Below are positions 1 through 10,600 of a stretch of 56,126 nt of DNA, piece by piece. Source of the DNA: Hallerella sp964587155 (GTDB taxonomy: Bacteria > Fibrobacterota > Fibrobacteria > Fibrobacterales > Fibrobacteraceae); assembly GCA_964587155.1 (NCBI GenBank), contig CAZPKF010000018.1, forward strand, positions 1 through 56,126, given 5' to 3'. The position numbers and the translations under genes were made by a program. How positions within the stretch are numbered: position 1 is the first letter of the stretch; every line of letters begins with the position of its first letter. Under the pieces are notes generated by a model that was not told the DNA's origin, did no database searches, and was given only the letters and a program-made list of their open reading frames with translations.

Positions 1-930
1 AATCTTGTAGTGGCGGGAAAGCTGGTCCGGCGTCACGTATTCGTCGGAGATACGCGACAGCGGCTCGTAGTCCTTGCCCACGAGTTCGGAACCCTTGCAG
101 GTGTCGACAATGTTCGGATTCTTGAAGTAGGCGGCGGTGCGGCTTGCGGCGATCCAGTACTTCTTTCCGTCCTGTTCCACCAGGTTGTAATCCATGTCCG
201 GACCGACAACGATGCAGAAGTTGGAGTACAAAGTCCACGGAGTCGTCGTCCACACGAGGATGCTCGTGTCCTTGAACTTGGCATCGTTCGAGTTAATCGG
301 GAAAATCAGCGTGAGGGACGGGTCCTGACGGTCCTTGTAACCCTGGTTCGTTTCGAAGTTCGAAAGCGGAGTGGCAAGTGCCGGGCTGTACGGCTGGATG
401 CGGTAGCCCTGGTAGATGAGGCCCTTGTCGAAGCACTGCTTGAACACCCACCACACGGATTCCATGAAGTTCTTGTCCATGGTCTTGTAGCCGTTGTCGA
501 AGTCGACCCAGCGGCCCATGCGGCGCACGGTCTTCTTCCATTCGCTCGTGTACTTGAGCACCTTGCCGCGGCAAGTCTCGTTGAACTTGTCGACACCGAG
601 CTTCTGGATTTCGGCAACGCCCGCGAGGCCGAGCTCGTTCTGCACCAGGGATTCAATGGGGAGACCGTGGCAGTCCCAACCGAAACCGCGCGGAACCTTC
701 TTGCCTTTCATGGTCCAGTAACGCGGAACAATGTCCTTGATTGTCCCGGCCAGCAAGTGACCGTAGTGCGGCAGACCCGTTGCAAACGGAGGTCCATCGT
801 AGAAAGTGTAAGGTTCAGTCTCCGGACGGGAATCGAGCGACTTCTTGAAGCTGTCATCCTTATCCCACAAGCCGAGCACGCGCTCTTCTATTTGTGGAAA
901 CGTTTCTTCTTTCTTTACTTCACGGAACAT
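1..930 (-). CDS. ileS: Isoleucyl-tRNA synthetase, 5' part (partial; runs off window)
   Basis: Charges tRNA-Ile with isoleucine in the cytoplasm. 310 codons are visible, from ATG at 930 to the left edge. The class I HIGH-type motif is HYGH at residues 55-58, inside GPPFATGLPHYGH. That form is typical of the eukaryote-like IleRS type 2 clade, whereas E. coli-type enzymes read PYANG..HIGH. Around residue 228 the WTTTPWTL stretch opens the CP1 editing domain, so the window ends within editing. An AGAGG ribosome site precedes the ATG. The gene follows the LolA-like gene by 25 nt on the same strand, so it can be cotranscribed with the giant-protein operon. Bases 1-900 recur at the ends of the N gap near 14.4 kb. 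The first base of the window coincides with the point where that second copy diverges. Whether this copy continues into a complete ileS cannot be seen. Confidence 0.95.
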   Translation of the reverse strand, partial: MFREVKKEETFPQIEERVLGLWDKDDSFKKSLDSRPETEPYTFYDGPPFATGLPHYGHLLAGTIKDIVPRYWTMKGKKVPRGFGWDCHGLPIESLVQNELGLAGVAEIQKLGVDKFNETCRGKVLKYTSEWKKTVRRMGRWVDFDNGYKTMDKNFMESVWWVFKQCFDKGLIYQGYRIQPYSPALATPLSNFETNQGYKDRQDPSLTLIFPINSNDAKFKDTSILVWTTTPWTLYSNFCIVVGPDMDYNLVEQDGKKYWIAASRTAAYFKNPNIVDTCKGSELVGKDYEPLSRISDEYVTPDQLSRHYKI

Positions 931-955
931 AGGTTTTTCCTCTAAATTAAAAAAA

Positions 956-1624
956 TTACTCCACATCGAACATTTTGCCAGGTAATACATGTCGTTGTTT
1001 TGCATTTACAACTTCAAGCACGACGATACTTTCTCCGCCTTGGGCGGCAGATGTCCTTATCGTCACTTTTCGGAGCGTCCCGGGCAACGGACACGAATTG
1101 TCGCAATAGTCTAAAGAACTTTCGGTATTCATTCCATTTACCGTCATCGACATCTTCACGACACGCTTCTGTTTTTGTGAATAATAGAGCGTCGGCCTAG
1201 ATGCATCCTTGGGCGAAATCTTCCAGAGTCCTCCTTCAAGAACGGGAGCCTTGTAATCTTCGGGAGAACCCATCTGCTTGTTTATGTCGGCTGGATTTTG
1301 AGCAGGTGTATTCTGGGCTGGCAGAGCCTTGCCTGTTTTCAAGTCCGTTACCTTCATGCGAGTGCCGTTCTGCACTATTTTCATCTGCATCATGCTGGAC
1401 TTTACGGTTGTCACGGACTTGCTTTTCCCCGCCGTAATAACAGTCGTTTCCACGTTCTGTGCGGGTTGCCCGGCAAGGGTCACCGTTGTCCGCATCTGCA
1501 TTTCGCAGGTATCCGGGAAAGAAGCCTTTCTCTGGTTCTCGAAGACTGCATTTAGGTCCAGTGCAAAAACTGGCGAACAAATCGAAGCCACACATACAAG
1601 CAGCAAATAGATATTTTTTTTCAT
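956..1624 (-). CDS. LolA-like outer-membrane lipoprotein-sorting family protein
   Basis: A 222-residue exported protein with a signal peptide of about 21 residues ending CSPVFA. The body resembles the LolA/LolB-like fold: an N-terminal helix with NQRKASFPDTCEMQM, then repeated beta strands carrying Met-rich segments (MMQMKIVQNGTRMKV) and the late strand pair TLYYSQKQKRVVKMSM. In this family the half-barrel binds acyl chains of lipoproteins or acts as a periplasmic lipid chaperone. The start follows a GAGG site at suitable spacing. It lies 10 nt after the giant secreted protein and 25 nt before ileS on the same strand, so a role in handling that protein or the upstream lipoprotein is plausible (inference). 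Family assignment rests on overall pattern, not on a catalytic motif. Confidence 0.6.
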   Translation of the reverse strand: MKKNIYLLLVCVASICSPVFALDLNAVFENQRKASFPDTCEMQMRTTVTLAGQPAQNVETTVITAGKSKSVTTVKSSMMQMKIVQNGTRMKVTDLKTGKALPAQNTPAQNPADINKQMGSPEDYKAPVLEGGLWKISPKDASRPTLYYSQKQKRVVKMSMTVNGMNTESSLDYCDNSCPLPGTLRKVTIRTSAAQGGESIVVLEVVNAKQRHVLPGKMFDVE

Positions 1625-1634
1625 GATAGAATCC

Positions 1635-4600
1635 TCACATTATCGACAAAAGCCTTGTCGATTTAATACTTCCATTCACTTTCAGTACCAGATATGTCGT
1701 CTTCATATTGATTCTCGTCCAATCAACCTGCACAAGCTGCTCGCCAGGAGCGAGTGTCCCGTTAAAGATAGATTTTATGGGAATGCCCACGGCGTTTACC
1801 AAGTCCATGGAAAGGCTTGTCCAGGCGTCCAGGGTCAAGACCAGTCCCTCGTTCGTTCGAACGATTGGAATTGCAACGTCCCCATGGTAGCCGTTGTCGG
1901 GATTTATCACTGAATCGCCATTGGGCAATTCTCCCGCAACCACGGAACTTTCGGGCCATCGTGGACTATCCCCATATATCTGGTTTCCAAGAGAGTCGAA
2001 TACACAAATCCCGTGGGCTTCCGATATGCCCCCCGAAAGGCCCGCATGACCAGGGTCATCGTTCACATTCCAGACATTCGCCCAACCGGAAGGATGCAAC
2101 GAGATGTTCACATCATTTGCCATCGTGTTCCCTGCACCAATGGGGTTTTTACAGTGGACATTGACCTGCCAGCGTCCACCACCCTGGCTAACCAATTCTG
2201 CTGTAGAGCAAGAGGCCAGGTAGTTTATATCCATAATCGGTGCGAGACCCTCCTCTACATGGAAATAGTATCGCACATCAAAGTTTCGGAGTGCCACATT
2301 TCCTAGGTTTTCCACCCTGAAATGGATCTCGCTTGCCTGGTTGTCGTTTCGCATATCGGAAGCCAGTACGCGAACCCTGGTCACAATGGACGTTTCGTCT
2401 TCCATCTCGGCGCACCGCCCGCCAATCAGGTTATTTTCACGGTCAAGTACGACAATCCCGCCGTCCTCAGCAAAGCCATATCCGGCATCAGCCACATAGG
2501 ACGGGTCGTCCTCGGCAATCCATGGAGACCAGTCCGCATTGTAAAGGCCAAAATGCGGACCCTGGCCATAGAAGGCAGAATCGCGGGGTGCAAGACTTTC
2601 TCCCGCGAAGTTCCACTCGGCATATCCTGTGCGGGCACTTTCCGAATGGATGGCAAGGCCGGATGTCGTATACGGATAGAACGCTGATGCCTGCACCTGT
2701 GATGGATCTTCACCGCGGAAGTAGTAGCGGACAAGATAACCGCTGACGGTCTCGTCGGATATGTTCTTCAGCTTGATTCGAGGACGAAGCATGGACCGGT
2801 CTTCAAGGCCCTCGAGTTTCAAGGAAGTCTGAATTTTGGATGGAACATCGCTTTCGTTAGTTGCATCAAGGGAACTTCTGCCCCAGGCAATCATCGAGGG
2901 CGATACGGAAGCCTCGCTAAGTGCGATACCGCCCAACTGCACACCTTCGGGTATATCCAACGAAATCGTGTGGGTTCCGCGTGAAAGGGAGAGTGTGACT
3001 CCAGAAATTTCCGTCGCCCTCCATAGACCGGAAAGGGAAAGCTGCCCGGAAAGAAGATTTTCCTCGCCGACAGAGACGCTTGCCTTGGAAAGATTTGCCG
3101 AACGGGCATAGGCGAGAATGCGATAGTTACCTGCCGTTTCGACATTTATGGTCATGCGGAGCCTGGAATGGGCTGAACCTGCAAGGAGGTAACGGTTCCC
3201 TGCAACGGCACAGGAGAACTGTCCCGAAAAACCATCCAGCACATCCATGTCCTTTACCGCCACGACAATTACACTTGATGGGTCTCCGTCATTTGTCGCA
3301 GGAATAGAAAGCTTTGCTATTTCAGCATCGGACAATGCGGCGGAATAGAGCCGCACATCAGCAATGTTCCCGATAAAGGATTTGCCGGATGTTCCTCCCA
3401 GGGTCAAGGTCCCGTAAAGTTCCCTTTCAGCCGTGATTCCGCCAGGAACAAACTTTATGCGCTCTCCATCCACATAGAACGCAGCACCGCTGGAATCCGA
3501 AACAACCGCCACATGGGTCCACGTCTTGGTCAGGGCGGAAAGGGCCTCACCGGAGAACCATTCCCTGCCGCCTTCGGAAAGTTTCAATGAGCGTCCCTTC
3601 TGTGAGAGACTTATGGACAAACCGCCAGGTCCAGCAAAGGACAGAATCTCGTTCCATGTGTCAGGCGAATGCCCACGCTTGATTCGCACTTCAAGTGTAT
3701 AGGAATCTGCCGTTCCCAGGTCCACCCTGCCCGTACCAGCGGCCCTGTCGCTTGCACTGCCAAAGTAAATTCCGGCATCGCTTTGCCAGGGGTTCTTTAT
3801 GGAAGAAAGGTTCAAGTCATGTCCCGTTCCCAGGAACTCGTGAGCGGAGCTGCCTGTACCCTCCCGGGCAGGATACCAAAGGGCAAGCGTAGCGGGATAA
3901 GGATATAGTTTTTCAGTGGTAAAGGTCGTGTCCGCATGGTTGTGTCCAAAGTCTTCGGCACGGAAAGACAGCTTGAGCCTGCACCCGATACATCCAGCAA
4001 GCGATTTGCGACTCATTCGCAAATTTGCCGTCACGTTCCCGAGGGAATCCGGCTGCAAAGAGGTCTTCTCCAAGGACATTCCGCCAAATTCCGGTGATAC
4101 TGTCACTGCGGCCACCCCGGATTCCAAATCCCTGACATTGGCAGTCACCGTGAAGACACGGTCCAGGGTCTCGGAAAATTCGCGGACTTCGAAATTTTCT
4201 ACCACTGGCCTTGCAGAATCCGTATGGACCTGCGGGCCAGCCAACTGCAGTTCCATTCCCAGCGAGGAAACTCCAAGGTAGCGTGATTCGTAAACTCCGT
4301 CTGCAATCTTTCCGATTACGGAGACCCCGGAAATCCTGGAACCGTCGTATACCAACGTGTCTGGAATATTGCCGTGAATCTCAGCAACGACCTTGCCCTC
4401 CCTATACAGCGATACGGTCCCCATACCAGGATGGTTACAGAGAGCCCCGTATGCCATGTAGCCGTTGTCAAGGCCAAGCCACAGCGAACCGGAAGGAACA
4501 GAACAGGCGAAATCGACGGGAACCGTAATGGCTTTCGCTACGGCCGGGGCTGCGGGAAGTTCCACCACATTTCCGTCTATATCTGGTTCACTTAAGGCGA

Positions 4601-7600
4601 CCGCAAAAATGAAGTTTGTATCTACCACACCGGTTCGCGAGGGCAATGAGATATGTGCAAATCCGTTGGAATCGGCGGTATAGTCGAGCAGAACGGCTGG
4701 AGTCAAGTCACTCCTGTCGTTCCACAACGAATCATTGTCCACATACAATGAGTAATTGCTTATCCCCTTTACTTTTACGATTCTTTCGGTCGATGAGGCC
4801 ACTTCCGGCAAGATTTCCAAACTAAAATCAGGAGAATTTGCAAATGCGGAAGACATTGCGGCAAATACCGAGAATGTTTTCGTCTCTGCAGAAATTAAAA
4901 TGTACTCCCATTTGTCCTCTCCGGGAAAACATCCGCTGGAGTTCCATGCACTACAAGTTGCTTTTTCGGAGGAGCCTGTTGAGACTGCCGCACTACCGTC
5001 GGCCTTAAGATATCCATATAAAGCATTTGTCAACGGTACAAACTTCTTGTTCTCAAAATCTATCTTGTAAAGTCTGAGGGTTTGCGGAGTGACACCTTTG
5101 GCATCCATTTCCGTCTTGGATATCCGCATCTGTATTCTAGGTAGTTTTGTCGTATCGCTGAACTCCATGGACGGCAAAACTTCCATGACCGGACCCGTAA
5201 GCGGCATATTGTTGAACTCTTCAAACGGGTAATCGTCAACTTCGGACGTTCTTACGGTAACATCTTCGCTATTTTGTAACGAATTTGTTGGGAATGTCAC
5301 CGTAAGTTCGCCAAATAGGGATTGTACAGTATTTTCGTTATCTGGATTGACATCCGAACCGACATAAAGATCGTAGTTCGTGTAATAGAGTTTATCACTT
5401 TCTCCTCCCCATGTCAGCAGGAATTGTGTATTACCTTGCAGGCGGTTTACGTCAAACCAGGCAAGACGATGACTTCCAGACACGGAAGCGACCGTATCCT
5501 TAATCACGTAATAGGCGCCACCCTTCAAGTAGGAAAGCTGATATTTCTGTCCTTCCTTCAAATAAGCCTTTACTTCTACCAACTCCTTCGGTCGGGCAAC
5601 GTTGATGTCCTTAGCATCCTTGAATTTTATCACTCGATTATCCGGCGTTTTCTCATTGGATATTGCAAAATGTGAATGTTCCGTAGAGTCTAGATGCAGA
5701 ATACCGATATCGTTTACCTTTGGATTTTTAATCCACGAATGGAAGCCCTGGTAAAAATAATTCAAGGGTAAACTTGCTGATTTCATTTGCGTAGGAATCC
5801 GTGATACGCTATCCAGCGATTCGCGATAAAATCTGTCCTTTATTATCGTGTCCTTGGCATCGAAATAGAGCGTGTCGAATGCGGTGCTAAATCTTGCTTT
5901 TTTCGCATCACTGGCCGACAATCTTGCGTCTATTGATTCTACGGAATATCCGTTCTTTTCACCCTTCAGTTTAGCCAGTGTATCGAGAGAAACATAGAAT
6001 GAAGCGTCCTTGTAACTTGAAGCATTTGGTTTTATTAGCAAACCGTTGACGACGGCAGATTTCCCTGTTCTGGATTGATCCAGATAGGCGATGTCGTTTG
6101 GCGCATGGTAGCGGGCAGGAGAATTGACGGGGTTTTTGATAAGTTCATTTGTGGTGTAGGTTGATTTCCAGAAGTTGTCATCAAAGTCGTCAAGATAATA
6201 GTGTATCTTTGAGCCACCCTTGTAATATTTCTTGCAACTGGCAGTTTCCTTCACCTTAGACCATTCTTCATTATTGGCACATTTCCCTGAAATCGTGTCA
6301 AGTACATTGGATGGTGCCGGGAATGCAATGGTCTTTTGGTTTCCGTCACTCCATTTCAGATTTCTGCCTACATAGAAATAGACGTAGCCGGCATCAAAAA
6401 GCGGTGTGCGCACGGATTCGACATCTCCACTCTTGCTTGTGACAGAAACCTGGCACCTGGGATTGTGGACATATCCGTCTATAGCCAACTGATAGGCTGC
6501 ATCGTAATTTGTCGCATTGCCGTAGTCGCAACCAGCTGTTGATTCCAGAGGATTTCCCAATACAATCGCCTTAAAATAATCCGATTCGGATCGAGGACCA
6601 TAAAATTTCAAATCAAAATAGGAGGGCTGCTGATGTGTCCCGTCCTCGTCGGCAAAGAGAAATGTATTTGCCCCATCTTGAAATTTTTGAGCGGGTAAAA
6701 AGGGTAACGCCTGCATTTCATAGGGCGTTAACAATCCATACGTTCTGTCATATTTCCAGGATGTTCCATCAAAATATGAACCTTCGTCAATAAAAGATTG
6801 AACATTTGAACTGTTCTGTAATGCCGCCCAATAGCCATCTGTAGAAGATGCCGACCCGGAAAAAATGGTCTTGTTGGTGTGGTCGAACCGGATAGTTCTG
6901 TTTACAAGGTTGTCCATGCCGAAGGGTGCATCCCAGTAGGAATCGGGAATTTTAAAGCCCATTGTGAAAGAAAGTTCCTTGTATCGTTTCCATTTATCGC
7001 TAGTGCAATGGCTATTTATATTGTCTCTATTCTTGTAAAAGCGACCGGTCTCATTCGGGATAAAAGACAATACAAAAAGATTCCTGTTGGGATTGTAATT
7101 AGATGTTGTTCCTGAATCACCGTATGTGCATGTCTTGACTAAATATTCTTCTTTCTTTTGTGAAGAACAACCTAGATTTTCGTTTTCTTTTCCATACAAA
7201 ATTGTTTTTGATTCATTACCTGGTATTTTGAACAATGTGTCTTGTGAATCAACGAAATCTTTGATAACCCAAACAGCATCTTTTTTTATCTGATTATAAT
7301 CTTCTGGCGTGGATATGCCGAAAAGATTATGTTTTTGAATATAGTTGTCATAGTATGTTTTAGTCAAAACTACCACATCAAGCGTTCCATTAGAGGGGTT
7401 GTCACTACCATCAAATCCGTATCCCCCATATTTTTTTTCATACTTTATGCTTTGCGTTCTATTTTCTGAGTTCCATGTCAAAAAGAATGTATCATATTCA
7501 TCGGGTTTTTTATGTGAATCATTTTCACTACATGGGGTAGTATACCACCCGTTGATCTCATCTAGAACAGCACGAAAATGAGTTATCACCACCAAATCCA

Positions 7601-10600
7601 GCTGTTTCCTGTGCCTCTTTATTGCCAGGCTAAACCGTTTGGGGGCATATCCGTAGATTCTTTGTGTTCCCGAAACAGACGCATTCAGAGTTACTCCATT
7701 ACGCAAATCCGTGGGCAAATATTTTGCAGCGATGTCTGCCCTCACTAGATAATCGGGAACGGGAACGTAGCGGTTTTTCCCATTGTCGCCGAATGCCTCG
7801 GAAACTACCAGATTTACGCCATCGCAGGATGCCGGGAACATCTTCTTGAGTGAAGCCGTGATATCGGAGGATTTTGTTTTTTTGCGTGCTCCTTCTGCTT
7901 CGCTGGCGTCAATCACAACCCTGTATTTTCCAGGTTCTACCGCGAATCCGTCGGTATCTTTTGCGTCCCAGAGTACGGAATAGGCGCTCCTGTTTGTACT
8001 CGCCCTAGTGTAAACGGAATCCAGCAACGTCCTAACGGTATTCCCCTCCATGTCCACAATCCTTATAGAAACATAGGCATCCCTGTACAATATTCCATAG
8101 GGGATATTCATGGAGCCCAGGTCATATAACCGTACTTCTCCCGTATCGGCAATAGCGGAATCCGTCGAATTGTCTATGATGTAGAACTCCGGCAGGGCGT
8201 TGAGCGATATTTCCATTTCGGGCAAAATAAGTGTCACTACGGTGTCGATCAAGGTGGCATAGGGGTTGTCGCGGACGTTCTGCACCACTTCCGCATGGAG
8301 AGTGACCTTTCCTGCCGGCGGGTAGGATTTAGATGAAGTTATTCCATTCCAGATGTAATTCAATCCGTAGCTTTTAGGATTGACCGACCAGCCCATAGTC
8401 CAGGGGTCCACTGCGGAGGACAGTTCGGAATCCATGAAGACGAAACCGCTTTGATTGCTGGAACCGAAATAAACGGGAACATCACTATTTCCCAAGGTAC
8501 TTCTTCCGGCAATACGGAACATCCCCGAAGAGCGCATCGCCACATGTCCGCCTGTTCCAGAAAGCGTCATCACACTGTCCGTATATGTGGGGAATTGCCA
8601 AATCGGATAGTCTGACAGATACGCCCCTGCGAAAGACTGCATGGAGGCGAAATCAGAAACTTTTTCAACAACCTTGCAACCGTTATCGAGATTGCGAACG
8701 CCATCGGATGCAAGGCAAGTTTCGCCAAATGCGCCTGAATCAAAGAATATGTCCAGAGAATCCGACACGGCAAGGCCTTTCCATTGCAGATGATACATGC
8801 CCTCTTTTTCGTAGAACCATACTCCCTTCTGCAAAGTCGTATCCGCAGGTTCACCATAGAAGGGATTGGCAAAAACGCGATCCGTGGACTTGTCGAAAAG
8901 GCCCCTTCCCTTGGAATCTTCGGCATATATCCGCAACAGATAGCCGTCCTTAAAGTTCCCGCCCAGCCAAAGCGACATTGAAAGGGAATCTTTCCCCACC
9001 TCCACAAGGGTGGAGGATAATTCGAAAGTGACCTTCGGGACATCCCCGGCAGAGTCAACCTCATCGACAGTCACCAAGGCGGAATCGGAGCGCCATTCAC
9101 AATCTGCGCACGCCCTTGTTGAAAGTTCGATATATATTTTTGACTCCTTGAAGCCTATATTGTGCAAATAACCCAAAACTCCTTCGGTACTCTGCGCCGT
9201 TTTGGATATGTAAGAACTGTCTTCAGAACGGTTCGAAGATAAAACGGCAATATTCTCCGTTAGCCATTCATCGGAATTCTCGTAACGGTAGCGAAGTCTA
9301 TAGACGGTCGTATTTTCGGCGCTTGCCGAAGCAGGTGGTGCAATTCCCACAATGGGGATGTATTCGGCAGTGAGAAATTCCTTGTCTTCTACAGGAGATA
9401 CGATTTCGGGATAGCGGTCGCCCACATGGAAAAGGTCTGTGCGGACACTAGCATTCCCTGCCGCATCCAGACATACGGCCTCGAGGTGGCGTTTGCCATT
9501 GCGTTCTCCCACGGCAACGGTAGGTATATCAAACCTGACCGTATCGGTTTTTAGGAGACCCTCGCCGACATTACGCCATAAGCCGTCAGCATCGCCTCCA
9601 AGAATGTGGTAATGGCATCGCATCCCCGTGCGGTTTGTCACGATGTCACCCGATTCCGAGACATTGAGAGTCGCAGCGAAATCCTTCACCGAATCGGGAT
9701 AGACAAGACGTGTGCTTACCAAGCTCAAAATTTTCGGGGCGGTGCGGTCGATGCGGATTCTCTTTGCATACTCGTAATCCTTCCGATTTTTCGCTTCGTC
9801 GCGGACATTGGCTTTGAGGGTATAGTCGCCATCCTGCAATCGCATCCCCGACATTTCCGTCCATGTTCCATACCCCACATTACTTGCGTCCCTGACCCAT
9901 ACGGAATCACCGGCCCGGTCAACTTTGGATACGTCATCCGCATGCACAAAGCTCCAACCGATTATTACTGCTGTAGAATCACGACCACCGAGCAGTTCAT
10001 TCACCGTGTAGTTGATTTGAAGAAGACTATCTTCCGAAACATATTCAAGATTCTGGTTACGGGTGGGGCGTGCGAGATTCGCATATTTTTCCGCGCCGAA
10101 AGAATCTAGCGTAACAGCACCAACATTATCAAAGACCAATTCGGGGGCGGTCCTGTCAACACGGAACTCTACCGATTTTTGCGCAACATTGAAGCGGTAA
10201 TCATCGAGTCGATTCCAGTCGGAGTCTCCATCGTTTCCGCCTGCTATTTTCGATACAAGTTCACTGGCATAGTCGTATGCGTCAAGATTCGGTGCCGCAT
10301 AGTCGATGGCGGTTGCCTTTACCCGGTAGAGCCCATCTTGCAGTTTTTTCCTATTCGGAACTTTATCCCACGCCACGGCGAAGTCTTTTGAGGTCACGTC
10401 ATATAAAGAGGGCATCGCCTGCACTGGTGAATAATCCTCGCCGATTTTCTTTTCCAGTTGCCAACGTATGGCCCGGATGTCCGGAACGGTAGAATCACTC
10501 CAGATAACGCGGGCGATAAATACAGAACTGTCCGGATTCATGCACAAATCATCTACAGAAAGTTCAAAATAGGGAGGGGTAACGTCCACATTAAAGGGAA

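Noticed and set aside
10..945. Plus-strand 311-codon open frame over ileS
   Set aside because: It is the antisense of ileS; the minus strand has the clear IleRS motifs.
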